A DNA stretch of 64,000 bases from Streptomyces caelestis (GTDB taxonomy: Bacteria > Actinomycetota > Actinomycetes > Streptomycetales > Streptomycetaceae), in NCBI RefSeq assembly GCF_014205255.1, contig NZ_JACHNE010000001.1, forward strand, positions 8,618,001 through 8,682,000, read 5' to 3'. Each line of letters begins with the position of its first letter. Positions within the stretch are counted from its first letter, which is position 1. Positions 24,436 through 36,877 of the stretch are shown piece by piece. The position numbers were made by a program, and so were the translations under genes. The notes beneath the pieces were generated by a model, which saw only the letters and a program-made list of their open reading frames with translations, had not been told where the DNA came from and ran no database searches.

Positions 24436-25806
24436 TCAGTCTCCTCTCACAGCGAGGCGCTCGATCGCCGCCATCGGTACAGGCAGCCAGTCGGGGCGGT
24501 GCCGTGCCTCGTACAGCACCTCGTACACGGCCCGGTCCGTCTCGTAGGCGCGGAGCAGTCCGTGTTTCTTGCGCGGGTCCCAGCCGGCACCGGCGGCATA
24601 GCCCGCGCAGTAGGCCTCGCGGCAGCGTCGCGCCCACTCCGGACGCCAGGGGCGGCGCTGCCGGGCGGCGTAGTCGAAGGAGCGCAGCATCCCGGCGATG
24701 TCCCGCACGGGGGAGTGGGCGCTGCGCCGTTCGGAGAGCGGCCGGGACGGCTCGCCCTCGAAGTCGATGACGAACCAGTCGCGTCCGGCCCGCAGCACCT
24801 GCCCCAGGTGCAGGTCGCCGTGGATGCGCTGGGCGGGCGGCCCGGCGTCGCAGGTGGTGAGGGCGGCGAACGCGGTCCGCAGACCCGGCACGTACGGCTG
24901 GAGCGCGGGCACGCAGTGCGCTGCGGCGGCCAGCCGCTCGGTCATCGCGGTCGCCGTACGCCCGTTCTCCCCGGGTTCACCGACCGGGAAGGCCGAGGCG
25001 AGGGCGAGGTGCACCTCCGCCGTAGCCGCGCCGAGCGCCCGCGCCTGGGCGGTGAAGTCGTCGCCGGCGGCCAGGGCGTGCAGCGCCAGCGTCCAGCCGT
25101 CCGAGGCGTCCCGCAGATACGGCTGGAGCACGCCGAGGGTGGCCTTGAAGGGATGCTTCGTCTGGAACCAGGCCACGGGCGCGGGCACGCGGTGGCAGCC
25201 CTGCCTGGCCAGCGCCCCCGGCACCTCCAGGTCAGGGTTGACGCCGGGCTGGATACGCCGGAAGACCTTCAGGATGTACTCGTCGCCGTACACCAGCGAG
25301 GAGTTGGACTGCTCCGCGTCCAGCAGCCGGGGCACCAGTCCGCCGGGCACCGGCTGGTCCGGGTCGCAGTCGAACCGCAGGGGGCCGGCGGTGCCGGGGT
25401 GCCGCAGCCGGTCCAGGAGCAGCTGGGTCGAGCGGGGGTCGTGCAGGGCGTCGTAGACCGTCAGACCGGCCAGCGGCCCGTCCTGGACCCGCCCGATGAG
25501 CGCCCGTCCCAGGCGCGGCGACGGGTGCTCCCGTACGCCGAGCAGGAGCTGGTAGCAGTCGCCGGCCGGGGGAGCGCCGCCCGGCGAGGGCACGCCCGTG
25601 TGACCGGTGTGACCGGCGTGGACCAGCAGGTGCAGACAGCCCGGGAACAGCTCGGTCATCGACAGCAGGCCGAGCTCTGTGACGGGCCGGTCCTTGCCCG
25701 CGAACCAGCGCTGCCGGGGCAGCCAGTCGCGCAGCAGCCCGCCGAGCGACTCCATGGGCTCGGCCAGGCGCGTGAGACTCGGGCGGAGGGATGCGGTCTT
25801 CGGCAT
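24436..25806 (-). CDS. mak: Maltokinase Mak (Pep2-type)
   Basis: A 456-residue aminoglycoside-phosphotransferase-fold kinase. An N-terminal cap (about 15-110) precedes the catalytic loop RIHGDLHLGQVLRA and the metal-binding loop WFVIDFEGEPSRPLSERR; the next helix has SPVRDIAGMLRSFDYAA. Maltokinase makes maltose 1-phosphate from maltose and ATP, the donor for GlgE. ATG 25806 lies 7 nt after AAAGGAGG; GTG 25812 would overlap that site. It lies 28 bp after treS and 3 bp before glgB. In some actinobacteria treS and mak are fused; here they are separate. Confidence 0.93.
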   Translation of the reverse strand: MPKTASLRPSLTRLAEPMESLGGLLRDWLPRQRWFAGKDRPVTELGLLSMTELFPGCLHLLVHAGHTGHTGVPSPGGAPPAGDCYQLLLGVREHPSPRLGRALIGRVQDGPLAGLTVYDALHDPRSTQLLLDRLRHPGTAGPLRFDCDPDQPVPGGLVPRLLDAEQSNSSLVYGDEYILKVFRRIQPGVNPDLEVPGALARQGCHRVPAPVAWFQTKHPFKATLGVLQPYLRDASDGWTLALHALAAGDDFTAQARALGAATAEVHLALASAFPVGEPGENGRTATAMTERLAAAAHCVPALQPYVPGLRTAFAALTTCDAGPPAQRIHGDLHLGQVLRAGRDWFVIDFEGEPSRPLSERRSAHSPVRDIAGMLRSFDYAARQRRPWRPEWARRCREAYCAGYAAGAGWDPRKKHGLLRAYETDRAVYEVLYEARHRPDWLPVPMAAIERLAVRGD

Positions 25807-25834
25807 GGTCACGCCTCCTTTCGTCGGCGCATGC

Positions 25835-27549
<1,715 letters not shown>

Positions 27550-27553
<4 letters not shown>

Positions 27554-29547
27554 GACGTTCCTGCCCCTCCGGTCCCTTGCGCGGCGGGCGGCGACTGGAC
27601 GTGGAAGACGTGCGCGGGAGCCCGCCCCGGCTCGAGGCGCACGTAGTTGTTCCTGCTCCAGTGGTAGGTCTCGCCGGTGAGCTCGTCGCGCACCGGTACC
27701 GACTGGTGCCAGTCCAGGCCGAGGTGCGGCATGTCCAACGAGACCGTGGCCTCCTGGGTGTGGTGCGGGTCGAGGTTGGCGACCACCAGGACGACGTCGG
27801 ACCCGGTGCGCTTGCTGTACGCGATCAGCGCGTCGTTGTCGGTGTGGTGGAAGCGGAGGTTCCTGAGCCGGCGCAGCGCGGGGTGTTCCCGGCGGATGGT
27901 GTTGAGTTTGGTGATCAGCGGGGTGATGGTGCGGCCCTCGCGTTCGGCGGCTTCCCAGTCGCGGTGCCTGAGCTGGTACTTCTCCGAGTCGAGGTACTCC
28001 TCGCTGCCCTCTCTGAGCGGGGTGTTCTCGCACAGCTCGTAGCCGGAGTAGATGCCCCAGGTCGGCGAGAGGGTGGCCGCGAGGACGGCCCGGACCTCGA
28101 AGGCGGGGCGGCCGCCGTGCTGGAGGTAGGCGTGCAGGATGTCGGGGGTGTTGGCGAAGAAGTTCGGCCGCATGTAGGAGGCGGCCTGGCCCGACAGCTC
28201 CGTGAGGTACTCGGTCAGCTCCTCCTTGGAGTTGCGCCAGGTGAAGTACGTGTAGGACTGCTGGAAGCCGATCTGGGCGAGGGTGTGCATCATCGCCGGG
28301 CGGGTGAACGCCTCGGCCAGGAAGATCACGTCGGGGTCGGTGCGGTTGATGTCCGCGATGACCCGTTCCCAGAAGACGACCGGCTTGGTGTGCGGGTTGT
28401 CCACCCGGAAGATCCGCACGCCGCGGTCCATCCAGTGCCGCAGCACCCGGCAGGTCTCGGCGATGAGGCCGTCCATGTCGGCGTCGAAGGCGACGGGGTA
28501 GATGTCCTGGTACTTCTTCGGCGGGTTCTCCGCGTAGGCGATGGTGCCGTCGGGGCGGTGGTGGAACCACTCGGGGTGTTTGTGCACCCAGGGGTGGTCC
28601 GGGGAGCACTGCAGCGCGAAGTCCAGCGCGATCTCCAGCCCCAGATCCCGTGCCTGGCCGACGAACCAGGTGAAGTCCTCCAGGGTGCCCAGGGCGGGGT
28701 GGACGGCGTCGTGGCCGCCCTCGGGTGAGCCGATCGCCCAGGGCACGCCGACGTCGTCGGAGCCGGGGGAGAGGGTGTTGTTCCTGCCCTTGCGGAAGGT
28801 GGTGCCGATGGGGTGGATGGGGGGCAGGTAGACCACGTCGAAGCCCATCGCCGCGATGGCCGGCAGTCTGCGGGCGGCGGTGCGGAAGGTGCCGTGCGGC
28901 TGCCGGCGGGTGCCCTCGGAGCGGGGGAAGAACTCGTACCAGGAGCCGTACAGGGCCCGTTCCCGCTCGACGAGGAGGGGCAGTGGCTCGGAGGTGGTGA
29001 CCAGGTCCCGCAGCGGATGCCGGGCCAGGACCTCGTCCACCTGAGGCGTCAGCGCCGCCGCCAGCCGCGCCGCCGGGGGCAGCGAGTCGTCGCGCAGCGT
29101 CTCCGCGGCGTCGAGCAGCACGTCGCGGCCGGCTTCCCTGGGAACGCCGGCCGCCGCTCGCTCGTGGAGTTCGGCGCCCTCTTCGAGGACCCCGCCGGGG
29201 TCGATGCCGGCCGGAACCTTTATGCCCGCCGTGTGGCGCCAGGTGGCCACCGGATCGCTCCAGGCCTCCACCCGGTAGGTCCAGCGGCCGACGGCGTCCG
29301 CGGTGACCTCGGCGCCCCAGCGGTCGCTGCCCGGGGCCAGCTCCCGCATCGGCGTCCACGGCCCGGGACGGCCCTCGGGATCCTTCAGGACGACATTGGC
29401 GGCGACCGCGTCGTGCCCCTCCCGGAACACGGTGGCGGTGACCTCGAACGTCTCTCCCACGACCGCCTTGGCCGGCCGGTTGCCGCTCTCCACGGCCGGG
29501 CGGACGTCCCGTACCGGGATCCGGCCGATGGCCCGGGTCCTACTCAT
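27550..29547 (-). CDS. glgE: Alpha-1,4-glucan:maltose-1-phosphate maltosyltransferase GlgE
   Basis: A 665-residue GH13_3 enzyme. N-terminal beta-sandwich about 15-120, helical insertion, then the barrel: FALQCSPDHPWVHKHPEWF, IFRVDNPHTKPVVFWE (nucleophile Asp), FLAEAFTRPAMM (acid/base Glu) and the family loop SPTWGIYSGYELCENTP. GlgE adds maltosyl units from maltose 1-phosphate to linear alpha-1,4-glucan. First gene of glgE-treS-mak-glgB. ATG 29547 has GGAGG 8 nt upstream; the in-frame GTG 29562 would cover that site. 70 bp separate it from the DUF5133 gene upstream on the same strand. Confidence 0.96.
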
Positions 29548-29617
29548 GGTCCTCACCTCCACCGTGCTCGGACGCCGGGCCCGGGGCCCGGTTCAGGGGA
29601 CGAGATGTGCGGGACGG

Positions 29618-29938
29618 CTACCGTCCCGCGGGAGAACGTCGCTCCGCCGGCGGTCTTCGCCGGACCGCGGCTGCCGCACGGGGCCTTTCGTTCTGTTCCT
29701 GCAGACAGGTGACCTGCTGTTCCTGCGCATGGGTGACCTGGTTCGTGCTCAGATACTGCTCGGCCGCGTCCGCCGCCTCCCGTGCGCAGCGCTTGCCCAT
29801 CAGCACGCAGAGCGTGTAGCCCGAGTCCTCGAACATGGCCCGCACCGTGCGGTCGTTCGGTGCCGCGAGCATCACGCGTTCCCAAGCCCGGTAACGCCGC
29901 AACTGCCGGGCGACTTCGGCTTTGGCGGGTAGCAGCAT
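29618..29938 (-). CDS. DUF5133 domain protein with repeated tail
   Basis: A 106-residue protein. Residues 1-65 (MLLPAKAEVARQLRRYRAWE, DSGYTLCVLMGKRCAREAADAAEQYL) match the DUF5133 pattern of the gene at 6110. A tail follows with two tandem copies of an 8-residue unit, QVTHAQEQ and QVTCLQEQ, and then a basic C-terminus. Function is unknown. It precedes glgE on the same strand, so the two may share a promoter in 29939-30299. ATG 29938 has GAAAGG upstream. Confidence 0.72.
   Translation of the reverse strand: MLLPAKAEVARQLRRYRAWERVMLAAPNDRTVRAMFEDSGYTLCVLMGKRCAREAADAAEQYLSTNQVTHAQEQQVTCLQEQNERPRAAAAVRRRPPAERRSPAGR
29693..29740. repeat. 24-bp tandem repeat, two copies, inside the DUF5133 gene
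   Basis: Copies at 29693-29716 and 29717-29740 match at 20 of 24 bases and abut exactly. The unit is a multiple of three, so it adds an 8-residue repeat to the protein tail without a frame change. Confidence 0.85.
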
Positions 29939-30299
29939 GGCGCCGATCACCTTTCGGGCTCGAGGGGCACGGTCTCCCGACGGTCGGACGGCGACCGTGC
30001 TCAAGCGGCGCGGACCCGTAACGGCGATCGAGTTCTTCACACATGGTGCACGGGTGACGACCCACCGTCTTGTTGGAGCTTCAATCAATGCCGGCTCGAC
30101 TGGGCCGCGCAGTCCATCCGGTTTCGCTCACTTGGGCGTTGTGGCGCCTCATCTGTGCGCTCGTGTTGCACGAACGGGCTAGCACCCTCAGGCTGAGGGT
30201 GACTCAGAAGCGATACGCGCTCACGTTCCGTGTTCGGGGCTCGTCCCGCAGGACCGCGGGAGCGAGGAGGAGCTGAGCTTCGCGGTGAGGAGCCAACCG
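29939..30299. other. Divergent intergenic region upstream of the glgE operon and of glgX
   Basis: About 360 bp between the minus-strand DUF5133-glgE-treS-mak-glgB unit and the plus-strand ATPase-like/glgX pair. It probably contains promoters for both. A CCCTCAGGCTGAGGG palindrome (30186-30200) is visible, with AGGAG at 30289-30293 before ATG 30300. GGCT-N16-GGGTGA at 30177-30202 only loosely resembles a SigB promoter. No gene is supported. Confidence 0.5.
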
Positions 30300-30808
30300 A
30301 TGAAGACCGCAGTGCCCTGCTACTACCACCTCGACGTGGAAGTCAGCCCGGAACGGGTGGGACAGGTCAGCCGCATTCTGGCCGCTCACCTGAAGTTCTG
30401 GGACCTGGACAACCTGGTCCAGCCCGTCTGCGGCGGCGCCGAGATGCTGCTCAAGGCCATCGACGAACACGCCACGGACAAGAACACGTCGATCGAGATG
30501 TGGTGGAACGGCCAGCACCTGATCACCGCCATCGGGGACAACGACCGCGCCCTGCGCCCGGACCAGGAGCTGCGCGGCTGCCTGGAGCACCTGGCGGCGA
30601 TGAGCGACGGCTGGGGCTGCTGCGCCACCGAGACCGGCAGCAAGGTCATCTGGTTCTCGCAGCGCGCCCGGGCCGGCGAACGCGTCCCGCTGGTGCCGAC
30701 CGCGCCCGCCCCGCACCTGAGCGAGGGCCTCGACGTGCCCCGCGAGGTGCGGATCGCCCAGCTGGCCGGTCCGGTCAGTACCCCGGACGAGGTCCTGGAG
30801 GAGGCCCG

Positions 30809-30812
<4 letters not shown>
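30300..30812 (+). CDS. Degenerate ATPase-like protein paired with glgX
   Basis: A 170-residue soluble protein opening MKTAVPCYYHLDVEVSPERVGQVSRILAAHLKFW. Its size and layout resemble RsbW-like GHKL proteins: a segment GGAEMLLKAIDEHA stands where an N-box would be and ITAIGDNDRAL where a D-box would be. The catalytic N-box Asn is replaced by Lys, so ATP/Mg binding is doubtful. It overlaps glgX by four bases and so is translationally coupled to it, which suggests a regulatory role in glycogen metabolism. AGGAG precedes ATG 30300. The family assignment is tentative. Confidence 0.68.
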
Positions 30813-32965
<2,153 letters not shown>

Positions 32966-33025
32966 CGGGGGCGGCGGACGTTCGGACCCTTCTCCGAGGG
33001 CTCTTCCGCCCGGCTGTCATGGACG

Positions 33026-33087
33026 CCGGCGCGCCGGTCACCGTTCCCGGCGCGCCAGTCACCGCTCCCGGCGTGCCGTCACCGTGA
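33026..33087. repeat. 21-bp tandem repeat overlapping the 3' end of the VOC gene
   Basis: Units start at 33026, 33047 and 33068; the third is one base shorter and lies in the last codons of the VOC gene. The first two are outside or at its stop codon. They look like recent tandem copies of the gene's own 3' end and move no known signal. Confidence 0.7.
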
Positions 33088-33862
33088 ACTGCGCGCCGTC
33101 GTGGTCGCGCAGCACGGCCTCGTCGCTGCCCTTGGACAGCACGCTGCCGCCGTGCAGTTCCGCGGCCCGGGTGCAGGCCTCGACATCGTCGACGGTGAAG
33201 TGGACCTGCCAGTGCGGCCGGATCGTCGGGTCGGGGGCCGCCCCCAGCGCCCCGGACTCGATCCGCGCCACCACGTCACCGCGGCTGCGCAGCACGACCT
33301 CCCCGCCCTCGTAGTGGACCTCGCAGCAGCCGGGACGCTCCGACGCCCAGTCGAGGACCTCGCCGTAGAAGATGGCGGCGTCGAAGGCGTCGCGCGTGTG
33401 CAGCGTGATGAAGGCCGGCTGGGCGTTGCGCCAGGTCTCCCAGTCGGTGAACAGGTCGCCCTCCCAGATCCCGAAGGTCGCCCCGTCCCGGTCCGCCAGC
33501 AGCGCCGCCCGCCCCGGCGGCAGCGAGATCGGCCCGACCGCGACCGTGCCCATGCGCTCCTGCACCCGCGCCGCGGCGTCGTCCGCGCTCCGCACGGCGA
33601 AGTACGGCGTCCACGCCACCGCCATCTGCCACATGGTGGCCACCCCCGCGATCCCGGCCACCGGCGAGCCGTCCGCCAGCGCGATCCGGAACCGGTCGCC
33701 GAGCTTGGCCGGCCGCCACTGCCAGCCCAGCACGGCCCCGTAGAACTCCTCGGTCGCCTTGACGTCCCGGCTGGTCAGACTCACCCAGCACGGTGCGCCG
33801 AACACGGAGTGTGAAGAGACGACGTCCTTCGTACCGGAGGGGGTGGGGGTGTCGTGGTTCAT
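33059..33862 (-). CDS. VOC-family protein with two glyoxalase-fold domains
   Basis: A 267-residue protein with two VOC modules. The first, about 20-135, opens FGAPCWVSLTSRDVKATEEFYGAVLGW; the second, about 145-262, opens PAFITLHTRDAFDAAIFYGEVLDW and ends HWQVHFTVDDVEACTRAAELHGG. This layout matches hydroxylase-like VOC proteins of actinomycetes. VOC folds bind a metal and catalyse isomerisation, ring cleavage or drug binding; the chemistry here is unknown. ATG 33862 has AGGA upstream. It is divergent from the ANTAR gene. Confidence 0.85.
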   Translation of the reverse strand: MNHDTPTPSGTKDVVSSHSVFGAPCWVSLTSRDVKATEEFYGAVLGWQWRPAKLGDRFRIALADGSPVAGIAGVATMWQMAVAWTPYFAVRSADDAAARVQERMGTVAVGPISLPPGRAALLADRDGATFGIWEGDLFTDWETWRNAQPAFITLHTRDAFDAAIFYGEVLDWASERPGCCEVHYEGGEVVLRSRGDVVARIESGALGAAPDPTIRPHWQVHFTVDDVEACTRAAELHGGSVLSKGSDEAVLRDHDGAQFTVTARRER

Positions 33863-34114
33863 GGCAGTCGCGTCCTGATCTCGTGGGCCTGGCAGCCACC
33901 GGAGGAATGACACCAGTGTCCAACCGGAACCCCCGTGGGCGCCTGCCGAGTACCCCGGCGACGGCACCGAAACGGTGTGGTGAACCGGCCTGGACCGCCC
34001 CGGTGGCACCGGGCGGGCCGAGTGACGACGATGGAGGCGTCGGACACTGCGTCAAGGCACTCAAGCACCCCACGAGGCCATGGGGACAGCGGCGCACCGG
34101 ACCCGGAGGTGACC

Positions 34115-34435
34115 ATGCCCACGGACGGGGGCTCGGAGAGGATCTTCGAGTTGCAGGAAGAGGTCCGGCAGCTGAAGGAGGCGGTCGTCTCCCACGCGGT
34201 CGTGGACCAGGCGATCGGGATGGTCGTCGTGCTCGGCCGGATCTCGCCCGACCAGGGCTGGGCCGTGCTGAAGGAGGTCTCCCAGCACACCAACATCAAG
34301 CTGCGCAACGTCGCGGAACTGATCCTCGTCTGGGGACGCACCGGTGTGATGCCCCGGCAGATAAGGGCCGAGCTGGAGGACGCCCTCGACCGTGCCGGAC
34401 CGACCCAGATCCCCGAAGCGCCGCCGGAGCAGTGA
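34115..34435 (+). CDS. ANTAR-domain RNA-binding antiterminator-like protein
   Basis: A 106-residue protein. ERIFELQEEVRQLKEAVVSHAVVDQAIGMVVVLGRISPDQGWAVLKEVSQHTNIKLRNVAELI is a coiled coil plus an ANTAR domain (VVDQAIGMVM-like helix, then WxxLxxxSxxxNxKLRxVA). ANTAR proteins bind dual-hexaloop RNA and prevent termination; most are fused to GAF or receiver domains, and this one is ANTAR alone. ATG 34115 has CGGAGG upstream; ATG 34031 in frame would add a polar tail. It converges on the sigma gene. Confidence 0.85.
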   Translation: MPTDGGSERIFELQEEVRQLKEAVVSHAVVDQAIGMVVVLGRISPDQGWAVLKEVSQHTNIKLRNVAELILVWGRTGVMPRQIRAELEDALDRAGPTQIPEAPPEQ

Positions 34436-34470
34436 TCCGCCCGGCGGCGCCGGCCTCGGGGTTTTCGCGT

Positions 34471-35262
34471 TCATCCGGCCTCGGCGAGCAGCTCCTCACG
34501 CAGATGGGCGAAGCAACTGCTGAGCAGCCGGGAGACGTGCATCTGTGAGATGCCGAGCTGCTCCGCGATGCGGCTCTGCGTCATGCCCTTGAAGAACCGC
34601 AGGTAGAGGATGATCCGCTCGCGCTCCGGCAGCGCCTCCAGACAGGGCTTGACGGCCACGCGGTTGACGACGATGTCGAAGGCCGGGTCCGGCCCGCCGA
34701 TCGCGTCCCCGAGGGCGTAGCCGTCCGTTCCGGGCATCTCCGCCTCCAGCGACAGGGCGGAGAAGCACTCCAGGGCCTCCATGCCGGTGCGCACCTCGCC
34801 CTCGGTGAGGTGGGCGTACTCGGCGATCTCGGCGACCGTGGGGGAGTGGCCGGGGGTCGTCTGCGACAGCTCCTTGGCGGCGTGCCGCACGCGGTTGCGC
34901 AGGTCCTGGACCCTGCGGGGGACGTGCAGCGTCCACATGTGGTCGCGGAAGTGGCGCTTGATCTCGCCGGTGACCGTCGGCACGGCGTAGGCCTCGAAGG
35001 CGTTGCCGCGCGCCGGGTCGTAGTGGTCGACGGCCTTGACGAGACCGAGGGCCGCCACCTGGTAGAGGTCCTCCAGGGCCTCGCCACGGCCCCGGAAGCG
35101 GACGGCGATCCGCTCGGCCATGGGCAGCCAGGCCTCGACCAGCTCGTCGCGCAGGGCCTTGCGGTCGGGCCCCTCGGGCAGCCGCGCGAGGCGTTCGAAC
35201 GCCGCGGCGGTGTCGGGGGCGTCGTCATGGGGGTGCGGTCTGGTGCTGCCGGCGATACGCAT
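34471..35262 (-). CDS. SigB/SigF/SigG-family RNA polymerase sigma factor (second copy)
   Basis: A 263-residue group 3 sigma factor, clearly paralogous to that at 5218. Region 2 includes LYQVAALGLVKAVDHYDP then AYAVPTVTGEIKRHFRDHMW; region 3 about 120-180; region 4 contains LPERERIILYLRFFKGMTQSRIAEQLGISQMHVSRL. ATG 35262 lies 8 nt after GGGAGG; GTG 35271 would sit on that site. No RsbW-like gene is adjacent, so its anti-sigma factor must be elsewhere. A GTTT-N16-GGGAAT motif upstream suggests control by a related sigma or itself. Confidence 0.93.
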   Translation of the reverse strand: MRIAGSTRPHPHDDAPDTAAAFERLARLPEGPDRKALRDELVEAWLPMAERIAVRFRGRGEALEDLYQVAALGLVKAVDHYDPARGNAFEAYAVPTVTGEIKRHFRDHMWTLHVPRRVQDLRNRVRHAAKELSQTTPGHSPTVAEIAEYAHLTEGEVRTGMEALECFSALSLEAEMPGTDGYALGDAIGGPDPAFDIVVNRVAVKPCLEALPERERIILYLRFFKGMTQSRIAEQLGISQMHVSRLLSSCFAHLREELLAEAG

Positions 35263-35394
35263 GGTGCGCACCTCCCTGAGCAGGTGCCGAAAGGACAGAC
35301 ACCGTGGGAAGCGCGGACTCGGACCTCACGGAGGGCACCGCGGGCCCGAGCGGCTCCCACGGACGTGCCTCCTGTCCGAAGCACTTCATCGCCC

Positions 35395-35420
35395 ATTCCC
35401 GGGCGGGGAGACTACGAAAC
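35395..35420 (-). promoter_or_regulatory. Candidate SigB/SigF-type promoter of the second sigma gene
   Basis: On the minus strand GTTT (35420-35417), 16 nt, GGGAAT (35400-35395). It resembles stress-sigma promoters (GTTT ... GGGTAT). The transcript would begin near 35388, giving a leader of about 125 nt. Confidence 0.4.
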
Positions 35421-35498
35421 AATTCTGACAATACGCTCATTTGTGACCTCAGGCGTCCCTGGGGACGGCTGCCGTTTCGGTACATCCCTTGACCCCAC

Positions 35499-35594
35499 AT
35501 CGAGTCCGTCCACGGCCCGGGTCTCGCCGAAGGCGTGGACGAGCCCGGTGCAGGCGACTGCGTCGGCCTGGGGTCGGTCGGTGTCCGGCGTCAT
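35499..35594 (-). pseudogene. N-terminal remnant of a DrrA-type ABC transporter ATPase
   Basis: From ATG 35594 about 32 codons read MTPDTDRPQADAVACTGLVHAFGETRAVDGLD, the normal opening of a daunorubicin-resistance-type ABC ATPase just before the Walker A. Immediately after DGLD the homology stops; no Walker A, signature or Walker B follows. The ATG overlaps the stop of the frame upstream (ATGA), the coupling of an intact operon. A deletion or rearrangement at about 35498 is the simplest explanation. Confidence 0.6.
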
Positions 35595-35725
35595 GACTCC
35601 TCGGCCTCCTCGTGCAGGGCGCCGGCCGGCTTGCGCAGGGCCGGGACTGTCGTGTGCACCGACTCGCGGTGTGTCTCGTCGAGCCGTGACACATGGCGTC
35701 GTACGAAGTCGGCGCGGCGGCGGCG
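35591..35725 (-). pseudogene. C-terminal remnant of the gene once preceding the ABC ATPase
   Basis: A frame of about 44 codons ends RADFVRRHVSRLDETHRES ... LHEEAEES and its TGA overlaps the ATG of the ATPase remnant. The charged helical sequence has protein-like composition, but the 5' part of the gene is not recognisable. In comparable operons a small regulator or membrane-associated protein precedes drrA-type genes; the family is not identified. Confidence 0.4.
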
Positions 35726-35889
35726 CCGCTCGCGCGGCCGTGTCCCGGCGGGGGGTGTGGGCAGCAGCCGGGCGGCCCGCCGGTCGGCCGGGTCGGTCTT
35801 GCGGACCGGGTTGCCCGTCTGTACCAGAGATGCCGATGCCCGGCCGCGTCATGACCAGGCGCAGCAGTTCGACCTCGGCGCCGCGCAGC

Positions 35890-36140
35890 CGCCTCATGGG
35901 TTCCGGGCAGGCGATCACCATGCCGCTGTTCTTCGGCTCCAAGCTGTACCCGGTGTCCGTGATGCCGGGCTGGCTCCAGGCGGTCAACAAAGCCACCCGC
36001 TCAGCTGCGGGGTGGACGCCCTGCGCGGCCTCCTCCTCGGCACGCCCCACCGCCTGGCCTGCGACGTCGCGGCGCTGCTCGTGGCCGCCGCCCTCGGCGT
36101 CGCGGCCGCCTCCGCCCTGCTGGGCCGTCCGGCCCGTTGA
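35890..36140 (+). pseudogene. C-terminal remnant of an ABC-2 (DrrB-type) permease, frameshifted
   Basis: RLMGSGQAITMPLFFGSKLYPVSVMPGWLQAVNKA is read in one frame to about 35994, then PLSCGVDALRGLLLGTPHRLACDV ... ASALLGR in the next frame to the stop at 36140. Together they match the last two membrane helices of a daunorubicin-type permease, where intact relatives read NKANPLS or similar. One missing base in GCC-A-C-CCG at 35994-35997 explains the break. It is on the opposite strand to the ATPase remnant, so the locus has been rearranged as well as decayed. Confidence 0.6.
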
Positions 36141-36273
36141 TCTTCACTCCTGGAAGTGATGTGCGGCACGCCGGGGCAAGCGCTTTCACGAACTGTTCGC
36201 GGATAACCGCTGGGCACGGCTTGATCACCGATCAAATGGGATGAACTGCCAGGCCACAGCGCATTCTGCTCAT

Positions 36274-36303
36274 TTGACAGTGCGCTGAGACCACAGATAG
36301 GAA
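36274..36303 (+). promoter_or_regulatory. Housekeeping-type promoter
   Basis: TTGACA (36274-36279), 18 nt, TAGGAA (36298-36303), a good match to vegetative -35/-10 boxes. It lies 29 bp before GTG 36332, whose ribosome-binding sequence is GAGGTG. Confidence 0.65.
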
Positions 36304-36331
36304 GCAGCTTCCAGAGGTCGAGAGGTGCAGC

Positions 36332-36853
36332 GTGTACGAGCCGAACGTGGTCGGGGACTGGCAGGAGTACGACGAGCATGCCGGTCTGCGCGTCCGCGTC
36401 CACCGTCTGGAACTGGCCGAGCCGCCCCGCGGCCGTGACGACGCCGCCGACGGGCTGACGTACTTCACCCTCCGCGTGACCGTCGAGAACCGCGGCAGCC
36501 GGCACCTCGGCATCCACCTCGAGGACGGCCAGATCGACGTGCGGATCGGCCCCGACGGGGAGAGCGCCTTCCTCGACTGGCGCAACTCACAGTTCATCGA
36601 GGGCTTCGACGTCTATCCGCTGCGCCGGGCCACCGCCGTGCTCTACGCGGCCGGCGCCGAGGCGTCCCTCAGTCTCGTGGACGTCCAGGTCCAGCTGCGC
36701 GTCGAGGAGGAGTGGGCCGACCGCCGGCTGTGGTCGGGCGGCATCGGTGCGCACGAGGGGCCCGCCGGGGGCCAGCAGGGCGCGGTGCGCGACAGCCTGG
36801 CCCACCAGGTGAGCGTCTTCCTCAAGGACCAGGCGGAGGAAGGCACCGCCTGA
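36332..36853 (+). CDS. Hypothetical beta-rich protein (173 aa)
   Basis: A 173-residue soluble protein. The central part reads LTYFTLRVTVENRGSRHLGIHLEDGQIDVRIGPDGESAFLDW, the pattern of a single Ig-like/DUF4352-type beta-sandwich, without a signal peptide or lipobox, so it is probably cytosolic. Function is unknown. GTG 36332 is used, with a vegetative promoter upstream. It converges on hemC with a 24-bp gap. Confidence 0.72.
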   Translation: MYEPNVVGDWQEYDEHAGLRVRVHRLELAEPPRGRDDAADGLTYFTLRVTVENRGSRHLGIHLEDGQIDVRIGPDGESAFLDWRNSQFIEGFDVYPLRRATAVLYAAGAEASLSLVDVQVQLRVEEEWADRRLWSGGIGAHEGPAGGQQGAVRDSLAHQVSVFLKDQAEEGTA

Positions 36854-36877
36854 TCCGGCGTCAGGGCGCGTCGCCGG

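Larger units (their letters stand above)
35263..36331. other. Gene-poor kilobase between the sigma gene and the 36332 gene
   Basis: About 1.07 kb with no intact gene. It holds the candidate promoter of the sigma gene (35395-35420), the three ABC-transporter operon remnants (35499-36140) and, at its right end, a clear promoter for the gene at 36332 (36274-36303). The 35726-35889 stretch shows no assignable coding or repeat structure. Confidence 0.7.

Noticed and set aside
30177..30202. SigB-like promoter before the glgX pair
   Set aside because: GGCT-N16-GGGTGA has a poor -10 element; too weak to list as a promoter.
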